Assembly (NCBI RefSeq): GCF_013376455.1
Contig: NZ_CP045504.1
Span: 558,001-622,000 of the forward strand
DNA length: 64,000 nucleotides
DNA from: Desulfolutivibrio sulfodismutans DSM 3696
Lineage (GTDB): Bacteria > Desulfobacterota > Desulfovibrionia > Desulfovibrionales > Desulfovibrionaceae
Direction of reading: 5' to 3'
The notes under the pieces were generated by a model. The model worked only from the letters and a program-made list of their open reading frames with translations. It had not been told where the DNA came from and ran no database searches. Each line of letters opens with the position of its first letter. The first letter of the stretch is position 1. Below are positions 41,499 through 50,719 of this stretch, piece by piece. A program made the translations under genes and the position numbers.

Positions 41499-44400
41499 AT
41501 GTCGGCGAAAAAACTCGGTTCGGTCATGGTCGTTGGCGGCGGCATCGCAGGCATGCAGACCGCGCTCGACCTGGCCGATTCCGGCTACTACGTCTATCTG
41601 GTCGAGAAAAAAGCGGGCATCGGTGGGGTGATGGCTCAGCTTGACAAGACGTTCCCCACGAACGATTGCGCAATGTGAATTATCTCCCCCAAGTTGGTCG
41701 AGTGCGGTCGGCACTTGAATATCGAGTTGATGACGCTTTCCGAGGTGGTGGCGGTCGAGGGTGAGCAGGGCGATTTCACCGTGAAGGTGAAACAGCATCC
41801 GCGCTACATCGACATGGACAAGTGTATCGCCTGCGGCCTGTGCGCCGAGAAATGCCCCAAAAAGGTGGGCAACGAGTACAACGAAGGGCTGGACAAGCGC
41901 AAAGCGGCCTACATCCTGTACGGCCAGGCCGTGCCGCTCAAGTACGCCATTGACGCCGAGAACTGTATTTACATCCAGAAGGGCAAATGCCGCGCCTGCG
42001 AAAAGTACTGTCCCACCGGCGCGGTGAATTTCGACCAGAAAGAGACCATCATCGACGTCAACGTCGGTTCGGTCATCCTGGCCCCGGGATTCAAACCCTT
42101 CGATCCCACCGTCTTCGACACCTATGACTATGCCCACATCACGGATGTGGTCACCAGTCTCGAATACGAACGGCTGCTGTCCGCCTCCGGGCCGTGCATG
42201 GGCCATCTGGTGCGGCCGTCGGACCACACCGAGCCCAAGCGGATCGCGTGGCTCCAGTGTGTCGGATCGCGCGGCATCAACAAGTGCGACAACGGGTTCT
42301 GCTCCAGCGTCTGCTGCATGTACGCCATCAAGCAGGCCATCGTGACTAAGGAGCACACCACCGGCGACGTGGAACAGACCGTCTACTACATGGACATCCG
42401 TTCCCACGGCAAGGATTTCGAGAAATACTATGTGGATGCCGAGAAAAAAGGCATCAACTTCGTGCGCGCCCGTCCCCATTCCTTCCTCCCCGGCCCGGAC
42501 GGCAAGGGTGTGAAAACGCGCTGGGTGGACGAGCAGGGCGTCGAGCACAACGACGAATACGACATGGTGGTGCTGTCCATCGGCCTTGAGGCCCCGGCCG
42601 ACGCCAAGGCCCTGGCCGAAACCGCCGACATCCGCCTGGACAAGTACCGTTTCGCGGAGTGCGACAGCTTCGCGCCGGTGGCCGCCAGCCGGGACGGCAT
42701 CTACGTGGCCGGTTGCTTCCAGTCCCCCAAGGACATCCCCCAGTCCGTGACCGAGGCCTCCTCGGCGGCGGCCTGCGCGGCCATCACCCTGGCTGAGAGC
42801 CGGGGCGCCCTGACCAAGGAAAAGATCTATCCCCCCGAGAAGAACGTGGCCGCCGACGCCCCGCGCATCGGCGTGTTCGTGTGCTCCTGCGGCATCAACA
42901 TCGCCGGGGTGGTCAAGGTCGACGAGGTTGTGGAATACGCCAAGACCCTGCCCGGCGTGGTCTTCGTGGAAAACAACCTGTTCACCTGCTCCTCGGACAC
43001 CCAGGTGCTCATCGCCGAGAAGATCAAGGAGCATGCCTTAAACCGCATCGTGGTCGCGGCCTGTACCCCCCGCACCCACGAGCCCCTGTTCAAGGACACC
43101 CTGCGCGAGGCCGGGATCAACGAATACCTGATCGAGATGGCCAACATCCGCAACCAGAACAGCTGGGTGCATGGCGGCGAGCCCGAGAAGGCCACCGCCA
43201 AGGCCAAGGACCAGGTGCGCATCGCCGTGGCCAAGGCCGGGCTTCTGGCCCCCCTGGAATACCTCTCGGTCAACGTGGTCCAAAAGGCCCTGGTCATCGG
43301 CGGCGGACTGTCCGGCATGACGGCGGCCCTGGGCATCGCGGACATGGGCTACGAGACCGTGCTGCTGGAAAAGAGCAACATCCTGGGCGGCAACGCCCTT
43401 CGGCTCAACAAGACCTGGAAGGGCGAAGAGATCAAGCCCAGGGTCGCGGCGCTGGTCAAACGGGTGGAAAGCCATCCCAAGATCAAGGTGCTCACGAACG
43501 CCATGCTCAAGACCGCAGTCGGGTCCGTGGGCAACTTCGTCAGCGAGATCGAGGTCGGCGGCGAAACCCTGGCCGTCAACTACGGCGTGGGCGTGGTGGC
43601 CACCGGCGGTTCCGAATACAAACCCACGGAATACCTCTACGGCCACGACGACCGGGTCAAGACGCATCTGGAATTCGACGCCTTCCTGGATGTCAGCGCA
43701 AGCGAGGCCAAGGCGGCCCAGAATGTGGTGTTCATCCAGTGCGTGGGCTCGCGCGAACCCGGCCGTCCCTATTGCAGCCGGGTGTGCTGCACCCATTCGG
43801 TGGAGTCGGCCATTGAGCTCAAAAAGCTCAACCCCGACATGAACGTCTTCATCTTCAACCGCGACATCCGCACCTACGGGCTGCGCGAGGATCTCTACAC
43901 CGAGGCCAGGCGTCTGGGCGTGATCTTCGTGCGCTACGAGGTGGAGAAAAAGCCTCAGATCATAAAAGACGGCGACGCCCTGTACGTGGTGGGCGACGAC
44001 CCCATCCTGGGCAAGACCTTGAAGATCAAGGCCGACTACCTGGTCCTGGCCTCGGCCATCGTGCCCAACCAGACCAAGGAACTCGTGGAGCTCTACAAGT
44101 GCTCCGTGGGCGCGGACGGCTTTTTGACCGAGGCCCATCCCAAGCTCCGGCCCGTGGACATGTCCGTGGATGGACTCTTCCTGGCCGGGCTGTGCCACTA
44201 TCCCAAGCCCGTGGACGAGGCCGTGGCCCAGGCCCAGGCGGCCGTGAGCCGGGCCGGGGTCATCCTGGCCAAGTCGGTCATGCCCCTTGATTCCATCAAG
44301 AGCATGGTCACGGACAAGTGCGACGGCTGCGCCCTGTGCGTGGACACCTGCCCCTACAAGGCCATCTCGCTTACGGTCTATGTGGAGAACGGTCGCGAGC

Positions 44401-44543
44401 ACAAGCGCATCAGTACGGACAAGGCCCTGTGCAAGGGCTGCGGCATCTGCATGGCCACCTGTCCCAAGCAGGGCGTCGATGTGGGCGGCTTCACCATGAA
44501 CCAGCTCAAGGCCCAGGTCGAGAGCATTCTGATGGGCGTCTAA
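41499..44543 (+). CDS. hdrA: HdrA-like flavin/iron-sulfur protein, selenoprotein (Sec60)
   Basis: Reading the in-frame TGA at 41676-41678 as selenocysteine gives 1,014 residues from an ATG with AAAGGGGG upstream. The context [19 protein letters not shown] fits the family, where this position is normally Cys. Domains: FAD site ([19 protein letters not shown]), two [4Fe-4S] motifs ([21 protein letters not shown]), HdrA core ([18 protein letters not shown]), second FAD site ([19 protein letters not shown]), two C-terminal clusters ([24 protein letters not shown]). The protein carries flavin-based electron bifurcation; it combines two HdrA-like modules. No hdrBC is adjacent. Confidence 0.93.
41676..41715 (+). 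promoter_or_regulatory. Candidate SECIS element of hdrA
   Basis: Recoded UGA at 41676-41678. A hairpin AGTGC-GGTCG-GCACT (41701-41715) stands 22 bases on (loop 27 bases after the UGA). The GGUC loop is of the type seen in bacterial SECIS elements, where the loop carries GU. Confidence 0.6.
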
Positions 44544-44678
44544 CGCTTACGCGGCATGATACGGAGGCGGTTGCGACCATGTGCAGCGACCGTCTCCGGG
44601 ATGAATACACCATCATCATGCTGCGGGCGGGGCGACCATATGCGCCCGCCGCCGCATGAGGAAAAAGGAGAGGCAACC

Positions 44679-45116
44679 ATGGCTGACACCTATGAGCCGG
44701 TCATCATCGGCTTTCTCTGCAACTGGTGCGCCTATGCGGGGGGCGATCTGGCCGGGGTTTCCCGGTTGCAGTACCCCACGAACATGCGCGCCATCCGGGT
44801 CATGTGTTCCGGAATGGTCCATCCCAATCTGATCGTTGACGCCCTGCGCAAAGGCGCGGACGGCGTCATCGTCATGGGCTGACACCTCGGGGAATGCCAT
44901 TACCTGGACGGTAATAACAAAGCGTTGGCTAGGGCTGAAGGCGCCAAGGTCGTGTTGGAAGATCTGGGCATCGATCCGGAGCGTTTCGCCATCGAGTGGG
45001 TCTCGTCGGCCGAAGCGCCCCGGTTTGCCGAGGTGGTGACCGCCTTCACGGACAAGATCAGGTCTCTCGGACCCAATCCGCTCAAGAAAAAAACGGCCGC
45101 CTGTGCGTGCGCCTAA
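44679..45116 (+). CDS. mvhD: MvhD, hydrogenase iron-sulfur subunit, selenoprotein (Sec68)
   Basis: A 145-residue protein reading TGA at 44880-44882 as Sec. The family motifs are exact: FLCNWCAYAGGDLAG (residues about 11-25), IRVMCSGMVHP and VIVMG-U-HLGECHYLDGN, where other members have C-HPGDCHY. AAGGAGAGG precedes the ATG. MvhD carries a [2Fe-2S] cluster and links the Mvh hydrogenase to HdrA. Read as a stop, the TGA would remove half the protein, yet the frame continues with the family sequence. Confidence 0.93.
44880..44915 (+). promoter_or_regulatory. Candidate SECIS element of mvhD
   Basis: Hairpin ATTACC-TGGAC-GGTAAT (44899-44915), with the loop beginning exactly 22 bases after the UGA at 44880-44882. 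Neighbouring codons (GGT AAT AAC) depart from local GC-rich usage, as a structural constraint would produce. Confidence 0.68.
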
Positions 45117-45131
45117 GTCCGGGAGGAAACC

Positions 45132-46067
45132 ATGGTCACAATAGCGGAAGAATGGCTCAACTCGTGTTCGGGCTGTGAGATCGCGATCTTAAACATCGGC
45201 GACGTCCTGGTGGATCTGTTGCCGCAGCTTGAGTTCGTGCACATCCCGGTCCTTATCGACAAGAAATACTACGGCCAGACCGGCGAAAACAAAGAACTGG
45301 ACATCCCCGAGGCCGTCGTGGGCATCGTCTCCGGCGGCGTGCGCAACTCCGAGCACCTGGAGGTGCTCAAGAAGATGCGTGAGCGGTGCCAGATCCTCAT
45401 CGCCCTGGGCACCTGCGCCACGGACGGCGGCATCCCGGCCCTGGGCAACATGTATTCGCTCCAGGAGATCAAGGACTTCATGTACCGGGAATCGCCGACC
45501 ACCGTGCCTGGTCCCGACCCGGACTATAAAACCTACCACATCCCCGAGGCCTTCGAGACGGTCACCGCCCTGGACGAGCACGTCAAGGTGGACATCAAGC
45601 TGCCGGGCTGCCCGCCGCACCCTGATTGGATCACCGCCGCCGTGCTGGCCCTTCTGGACGGCAAGACCGAGCTCAACCTGCCCGAGCGGTCGGTGTGCGA
45701 CACCTGTCCCACCATTCGCAAAAGCAAGAAAAGCGCCGGGGATCTCAAACGCATCCTGGAGTGCCCGGAATTCGATCCGGAAAAGCCGGTCGATGACATG
45801 CGCTGCCTCCTGGAACAGGGATTCATGTGTCTTGGCCCGGTCACCCGGGCCGGGTGTTCGGGCATGACCGGCACGGCCCCCCGGTGCATCGCCACCCGTG
45901 TTCCCTGCCGGGGCTGCTACGGCCCGGTCAAGGACGGGGCCCTGCCCATCGTCGATTACGTGGGCGCGCTGTCCACCGTGGGCTACGACCCGCGCAAGAT
46001 GGTTGATCGCCGGGGCTTTTTGTGCCGGTTCAGCGGCGCGCACAGCGTGCTCAAAAAGATCGGCTAG
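45132..46067 (+). CDS. mvhG: MvhG, [NiFe]-hydrogenase small subunit
   Basis: A 311-residue protein without a Tat signal, so cytoplasmic. N-terminal cluster ligands in EEWLNSCSGCEIAI; further ligands in GTCATDGG, KLPGCPPHPD and the C-terminal ferredoxin-like Cys set (CDTCPTIR, CLGPVTRAGCSG, VPCRGCYGP). This is the F420-non-reducing (Mvh/Vhu) type. GGGAGG precedes its start 15 nt after mvhD. Confidence 0.96.
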   Translation: MVTIAEEWLNSCSGCEIAILNIGDVLVDLLPQLEFVHIPVLIDKKYYGQTGENKELDIPEAVVGIVSGGVRNSEHLEVLKKMRERCQILIALGTCATDGGIPALGNMYSLQEIKDFMYRESPTTVPGPDPDYKTYHIPEAFETVTALDEHVKVDIKLPGCPPHPDWITAAVLALLDGKTELNLPERSVCDTCPTIRKSKKSAGDLKRILECPEFDPEKPVDDMRCLLEQGFMCLGPVTRAGCSGMTGTAPRCIATRVPCRGCYGPVKDGALPIVDYVGALSTVGYDPRKMVDRRGFLCRFSGAHSVLKKIG

Positions 46068-46199
46068 TCGAAGGAAACGGCCCGGGGACAGGCATATCGG
46101 GCTCACCCCCGGGTCTTGAACGGATACGGACGCTTTTTTCTTGAACATATTCCTGGCTCGACGCCTCGGCAGTCGTCCCGGGATGAAGAGGAGAACCGC

Positions 46200-47666
46200 A
46201 TGGCTTCGCCAAATACCGCCAAAACGATCCGCGTCGCACCCGTGACGCGCATCGAGGGCCACGCCGGGTTCGAGATCATGCTCGACGACAGCGGCAACGT
46301 GGTCGACGCGCGCATGGCCATCATGACCCTGCGCGGCTTTGAAAAGTTTGTTGTGGGTCGGCCCGTGGAGGAAGTCCGGGACATCGTCAACCGCATCTGC
46401 GGCATCTGTCCCTGGAACCACCACCTGGCCTCCTGCAAGGCCGCCGACGGCTGCCTGGGAATCACCCCGCCCCCGGCCGGACGCAAACTCCGGGAACTGT
46501 GCCATATGCTGGCCTTTATCCCGGACAAGATCCTGCACTTCTACTTCCTGGCCGCCCCGGACTTCGTCCTTGGCCCGGATGCCGACTATTCGGTCAGAAA
46601 CGTGGTGGGCGTGGTCGGCGCCGCCCCGGACCTGGCCAAGCAGGTCGTGCACATGCGCTACAAGGTGCAGATGGCCCTGGAAAAGTTCGCCGGAAAGGTC
46701 ATCCACCCCATCGCCGCCGTGCCTGGCGGCTACTCCCGGCCCATGCTTGAGGAAGAGCGCAAGGAACTCCTGGCCGTGGTCAAGGAGGCCCTGGACTTCA
46801 GCGTCTTTTCGCTCAATTTCGCCAAAGAGAACGTGTTCCCCAAATATCTGGACGTGATCAACACCGTCGGCGTGTTCCCGTCCGGCTATCTGGGAACCGT
46901 TCGTCCCAGCGACGGGGCGCTTGAGTTCCACGACGGCGAACTGCGCATGATGGATCAAAATGGCAACTACGAGCAGTTCAAGTATCACGAATATCAGGAC
47001 TACATCGCCGAGCATGTGGAGCCCTGGACGTATCTCAAGTTCCCGTACATGAAAAAGGCCGGCAAAATCAGCCTGGACGAGACCAACCCCGTGGGCGTCT
47101 ACCGGGTCAACTGCCTGGCGCGCATCAACGTGTGCGACAAGATGGCCACGCCCCTGGCCCAGAAGGAACTGGAGATCTTCCGCTCCGCCTTCGGCCGTCC
47201 GGCGCACCAGACGCTTCTGTACAACTATGCCCGGTTGATCGAGCTCATCCAGTGCTGCGAACGGGCCGAAGAGCTCTTAAACGATCCGGAGATCACCAGC
47301 CGCGAGGTGCGTCACCAGAAGATCGAACCCCGGGCCGGAGAGGGCGTGGGCTGCCTTGAGGCCCCGCGCGGCACGCTGATCCACCACTACAAGACCGACG
47401 ACAACGGTCTGGTGACCATGGCCAACCTGGTGGTGGCCACGGGACACAACAACGCGGGCATGAACCTGGGCGTCAAGCAGGCCGCCAAGGCCCTGATCAA
47501 GGACGGCAAATACGACCAGGGGGTGCTCAATACCATTGAGATGACGATACGAGCATATGACCCGTGAATGAGCTGCGCCACCCACCGCCTGGACGGCGGT
47601 ATCGCTCTCGAAGGCCGTATCTACGACAGCAATGGCAAGCTCCTGGATACCTTGCGTAACTACTAA
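46200..47666 (+). CDS. mvhA: MvhA, [NiFeSe]-type hydrogenase large subunit, selenoprotein (Sec456)
   Basis: A 488-residue protein reading TGA at 47565-47567 as Sec, with AGAGGAG before the ATG. Nickel-site motifs: RICGICPWNHH (residues about 65-75) at the N-terminal L1 and DP-U-MSCATH at the C-terminal L2, where the first Cys, a nickel ligand, is Sec. After His the frame gives a further 25 residues (RLDGGIALEGRIYDSN..NY), the extension the maturation protease removes. The RIEGHAGFEI start is that of the family. Cytoplasmic, forms the Mvh complex with MvhG and MvhD. Confidence 0.95.
47565..47600 (+). promoter_or_regulatory. Candidate SECIS element of mvhA
   Basis: Hairpin ACCGCC-TGGAC-GGCGGT (47584-47600), the loop starting 22 bases after the UGA. 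Loop and spacing are identical to those of mvhD. Confidence 0.7.
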
Positions 47667-47700
47667 GAAGTTCGACACGCGGCGCCAACTGCCGTACAAA

Positions 47701-47732
47701 AGGCCGTCGCCCCTGGCGACGGCCTTTTTTCA
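47701..47732 (+). terminator. Rho-independent terminator after mvhA
   Basis: AGGCCGTCGCC, loop CCT, GGCGACGGCCT, then Ts: an 11-bp perfect stem. It lies between mvhA and the protease gene, so the latter may have its own or read-through transcription. Confidence 0.93.
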
Positions 47733-47756
47733 CTATAAAATCAGGAAGGAAACCAC

Positions 47757-48251
47757 GTGGATTGGTCGCTCATGTTCGAGAAGCGGGTGATGGTTTTCGG
47801 ATGCGGCAACATTCTGAGGGGGGATGACGGCCTGGGACCGGCCGTGGTCAACATGCTGGAAGAGCAGGGCGGGTTGCCGGACGATGTGGGCCTTTTGGAC
47901 ATCGGCACCTCCATCCGGCAGGTGCTCCTGGACATGCTGCTCATGGACCCCAAACCGAAACGGATCATCGTGGTGGACGCGGTCACCGAGCCCAGCCGCA
48001 ACGCCGGAGAATTCTGGGAGATCGACGTGGACATGATGAGTCCGAAAAAGATCAAGGATTTTTCCCTGCACCAGTTTCCCTCGGTCAATCTCCTGAAAGA
48101 CATCAAGGAACAGACCGGGACCGACGTGCATATCCTGGTGGTGCAGACGGGCTACATCCCGGAGGAGATCACCGACCAACTGACGCCCGAGGTGGCGGCG
48201 GCCCTGCCCAAGGTGGCGGCCCGGGTCCGGGAGTTGTGCCTTCTGCCCTGA
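47757..48251 (+). CDS. Hydrogenase large-subunit maturation protease (HycI/HyaD/FrcD family)
   Basis: A 164-residue protein starting at a GTG with AGGAAGG eight bases upstream. The family motif GCGNILRGDDGLGPAVVNML is at residues about 15-34; its Asp/Glu and a later conserved Asp (VDAVTEPS) and His (SLHQFPS) form the nickel-sensing site. It cleaves the C-terminal extension of MvhA after the DPUxxCxxH motif. Position right after mvhA supports this. Confidence 0.93.
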   Translation: MDWSLMFEKRVMVFGCGNILRGDDGLGPAVVNMLEEQGGLPDDVGLLDIGTSIRQVLLDMLLMDPKPKRIIVVDAVTEPSRNAGEFWEIDVDMMSPKKIKDFSLHQFPSVNLLKDIKEQTGTDVHILVVQTGYIPEEITDQLTPEVAAALPKVAARVRELCLLP

Positions 48252-48277
48252 TCCGACGCCGGATTTTCGTACCGCAA

Positions 48278-48309
48278 TGAAAAAGGGCCTGGAGGATGTC
48301 CAGGCCCTT
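48278..48309 (-). terminator. Terminator of the TunR-type regulator gene
   Basis: AAGGGCCTGGA, loop of five, TCCAGGCCCTT; on the minus strand the stem is followed by TTTTT. It stands about 125 bases beyond the regulator stop, and faces the convergent protease gene. Confidence 0.75.
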
Positions 48310-48433
48310 GATATCGATATTGCCGTCCGGGGTTTTTCTGCGGCGCACCGCCTGCCGGGTGGTCTCACTCCGGCCTGGCGGCCGCCCCCTGGCCAGCGCC
48401 CGGCGCGTCCGGCGTGTCTGGCGCGTCTGGGGC

Positions 48434-49555
48434 TCAATCCACGCCCAGCACCACGGAAAAGGCCTTGAACATGGCCCAGATGGGGTCGCCGACGGCAATG
48501 CCAAGGCGCTTCACAGACTCGTCGGTGACCAGGGCGCAGACCTCGGTGTCGTCATCCACCCTCATCACCACCTCGGCGGCGATGGCCCCCTCGTTGATGC
48601 GCAGCACCGTGCCGTACAACCGGTTGCGCATGCTGCTGACCGGGGCGTCGTCGTCCTTGACCAGGATCACCAGCGGGGCCTTGATGCTGGCCGTCACCAG
48701 GACGCCTTCCCGGATCTCGAGTTTTTCCAGGCTTTCGTTGGTGATGACTGAAACCAGTTCGTGCCCCCGGGGGGTGACCAGCGTCACCTCGGACAGGATC
48801 GTCCCGGTGCGGACCTTGGAGACCTGGCCGATGAAGGTGTTGCGGGCGCTGGTTTTCATCCTGGCCTCCTTGTGGATGTAATAGCTCACGAGGGACTGGA
48901 TGTCTTCCCTGGTGAAGCTCAGGTAGTGGGCGGTCAGGTTCACCGAGCCATGCCCCAGGATGGTCTGGACGACGGTCAAGGGCACGCCGCCCCGCAATAG
49001 CTCAACGGCCCGGGAGTGGCGCAGGATGCGCGGGTTGCAGAGTTCCTTGGGCAGGCCGCATTCCTGGCCCCGCTCGTAGAATTTTCGCCTGACGTAGCCG
49101 CCGTCCATGTGCAGGACCGAACCGCGCAGGGACAAAAACGCGGGATCGTCAAAGCACCGCGCCAATTCGTCGGCCACCGCCTGGGGCAGTTTGACCTCCC
49201 GGGGCAGAATCTCGCCCTCCTTGACGCCTCCGAAACGGACCACCCCTGTCCGCCAATCGATATCGACGCGATCATCAAGGGCCAGCACCTCGCCGAGCTT
49301 GGCCCCGCAATGGCGCAGAAGCAGAAAGATCACCCACACCCGCCCCCTGGAAAGCCGCACGTCGGGCCGCTTGGCGCGATCCTTCCAGGCCGTGAACGCG
49401 GCCGCAAGCGCGCTCAATTGATCAGATTCGAGATGCTTGATGTCGCCGGGGACGGAAAAAATTTTGGCCGGACAGGGCCGCCCCTGCGCCATGGTCGCGG
49501 CGGCCGGACATGGACCGGCGGCCCGGACTGCCTTTTTGGTGTGCGTTGTGACCAT
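48434..49555 (-). CDS. tunR: TunR-type tungstate/molybdate regulator (XerC/D-like domain plus two Mop domains)
   Basis: A 373-residue protein. Residues about 40-235 resemble a tyrosine recombinase, but two catalytic residues are changed: the first Arg is Lys (GAKLGEVL) and the HxxR histidine is Arg (RILRHSRA); LGH and the Tyr (LTAHYLSF) remain. Residues about 238-305 and 310-373 are two Mop/TOBE oxyanion-binding domains (NTFIGQVSKV.., NRLYGTVLRI..). TunR regulators of sulfate reducers are built this way and control molybdate/tungstate transport. A catalytic recombinase role is unlikely. modA and modB lie 2 kb away. Confidence 0.9.
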   Translation of the reverse strand: MVTTHTKKAVRAAGPCPAAATMAQGRPCPAKIFSVPGDIKHLESDQLSALAAAFTAWKDRAKRPDVRLSRGRVWVIFLLLRHCGAKLGEVLALDDRVDIDWRTGVVRFGGVKEGEILPREVKLPQAVADELARCFDDPAFLSLRGSVLHMDGGYVRRKFYERGQECGLPKELCNPRILRHSRAVELLRGGVPLTVVQTILGHGSVNLTAHYLSFTREDIQSLVSYYIHKEARMKTSARNTFIGQVSKVRTGTILSEVTLVTPRGHELVSVITNESLEKLEIREGVLVTASIKAPLVILVKDDDAPVSSMRNRLYGTVLRINEGAIAAEVVMRVDDDTEVCALVTDESVKRLGIAVGDPIWAMFKAFSVVLGVD

Positions 49556-49600
49556 CCCTGTGCTGTCTCCTGAGGTCGTCTGGCGGCGACACGCCATAAA

Positions 49601-49656
49601 GTGTCACGGAAATATGAAGAGTCATGACAGTCATGATTCTATACCCAACGTAACAC
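49601..49656. promoter_or_regulatory. Long imperfect dyad upstream of the TunR-type gene
   Basis: An inner dyad of 11-base arms around one base (AGAGTCATGAC / GTCATGATTCT, 49618-49640) lies within outer arms GTGTCACG and CGTAACAC (49601-49608, 49649-49656) sharing the same centre. This is a likely autoregulatory operator; XerC/D-like proteins recognise such paired 11-base arms. Confidence 0.6.
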
Positions 49657-49925
49657 CAAATTCCCTTCTGGCACACCATAAATTTAACTATCACGCATTC
49701 ATAAAGTCCAGTGACCGCATTGCCTGCCCATTCGATACGATCTAGAAAAAATCAGTCATTTTTCGCAACAAAACACACAGTGCGATGGTTTTGCAGGAAG
49801 ACATTCAGAACTTCGCGGTTGCCGTACATGCATTTGTGTCCTGGTGCAAAAGCGTGCCGTGTCCGCGGCATCTCATAATCAGTGCGGCAAGCATTGTGTC
49901 GTAAATGCACGTTGGAGTCATGTTC

Positions 49926-50201
49926 ATGGGAATTCTCTTCGCCTTTGCGGCAGCCATTCTGGTCTTGTATCTCCTTGAAGTGCATTGGCATCCCCATGCG
50001 GCATCCCATGAAGGGGAGAGCGGCATGGGAGGAGCGGGGCACTTCGATCCGGTCAGCGGAAAGGAATTCTTCGGGCGGCTGTTGCCCCTGTTCCTTGGGG
50101 CGGCGGCCTGTCCCATGGTGTTCAAATCCGCTGTCGCCGGGGTGTCGATGGCTGTCGCCGCCCTTGTCCTGTTGCTCGCCTTCGGCGCAAAGAGAGACTG
50201 A
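49926..50201 (+). CDS. Small membrane protein, unknown
   Basis: A 91-residue protein with two membrane helices (ILFAFAAAILVLYLLEV and SAVAGVSMAVAALVLLLAFGA) joined by a His-rich loop (HWHPHAASHEG). Start ATG 49926 fits GGAG spacing better than 49905 or 49920. It ends in a TGATG overlap with trmO. Function unknown. Confidence 0.72.
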   Translation: MGILFAFAAAILVLYLLEVHWHPHAASHEGESGMGGAGHFDPVSGKEFFGRLLPLFLGAAACPMVFKSAVAGVSMAVAALVLLLAFGAKRD

Positions 50202-50701
50202 TGCCGCAGATCGTCTACCAGCCCATCGGGATAGTGCATACCCCGTTTCACAGTGTTCGCGGCATGCCCATCCAGCCTGTGGGGGCCATCGGCGTCGTCG
50301 GCCGTCTGGAGGTGTATCCCGAATTCGAAGAGGGCCTGCGCGACCTGGACGGCTTTTCCCATGTCATCATGCTTTACCACCTTCATAAAATACAGGGGCA
50401 TGCCCTTTCCGTGCGGCCCTTTTTGGACACCTCCGAGCGGGGCATCTTCGCCACCCGTTCCCCCCGGCGGCCCAATCCCATCGGGATCTCCGTGCTTCGG
50501 GTGCTGTCCGTGGCCGGAAACATGGTGGAGCTTGAAAACGTGGACATGCTGGACCAGACGCCGGTCCTGGATATCAAGCCCTACGTGGCGGATTTCGATG
50601 TCTGGGACGCGGATCGTTTCGGCTGGTTCGACGGGGTCTCGGGAAACGCCGTCCGGGTGCGCAGCGACGGCCGGTTCGAGTCCGCACCGTCCTGCGAATA
50701 A
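50201..50701 (+). CDS. trmO: tRNA N6-threonylcarbamoyladenosine methyltransferase TrmO
   Basis: A 166-residue protein of the UPF0066/TrmO family: PIGIVHTPF, GRLEVYPEFEEGLRDLDGFSHVIMLYHLHK, the signature RSPRRPNPIGISVLRVL, and VLDIKPYVADFD. It methylates N6-threonylcarbamoyladenosine-37 in tRNA using SAM. It starts in an overlap with the membrane protein gene. Confidence 0.93.
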   Translation: MPQIVYQPIGIVHTPFHSVRGMPIQPVGAIGVVGRLEVYPEFEEGLRDLDGFSHVIMLYHLHKIQGHALSVRPFLDTSERGIFATRSPRRPNPIGISVLRVLSVAGNMVELENVDMLDQTPVLDIKPYVADFDVWDADRFGWFDGVSGNAVRVRSDGRFESAPSCE

Positions 50702-50719
50702 CGCGCGAGGGGAGGGGAG

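Noticed and set aside
41084-41644. Open frame of about 186 residues in front of and overlapping hdrA
   Set aside because: No ribosome site or family features; the end overlaps the conserved HdrA start in another frame, and the first part lies in hairpin-rich leader.
41676-47567. The three TGAs as true stops or sequencing errors
   Set aside because: All three fall at family Cys positions and are followed in frame by family sequence and a hairpin; chance for all three is small.
48434-49555. Active integrase of a second mobile element
   Set aside because: Two catalytic residues are replaced and two Mop domains are fused; this is the TunR-type regulator plan.
49660-49700. Sigma-54 promoter at TGGCAC near 49672
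   Set aside because: No GC/TTGC element at the required distance.
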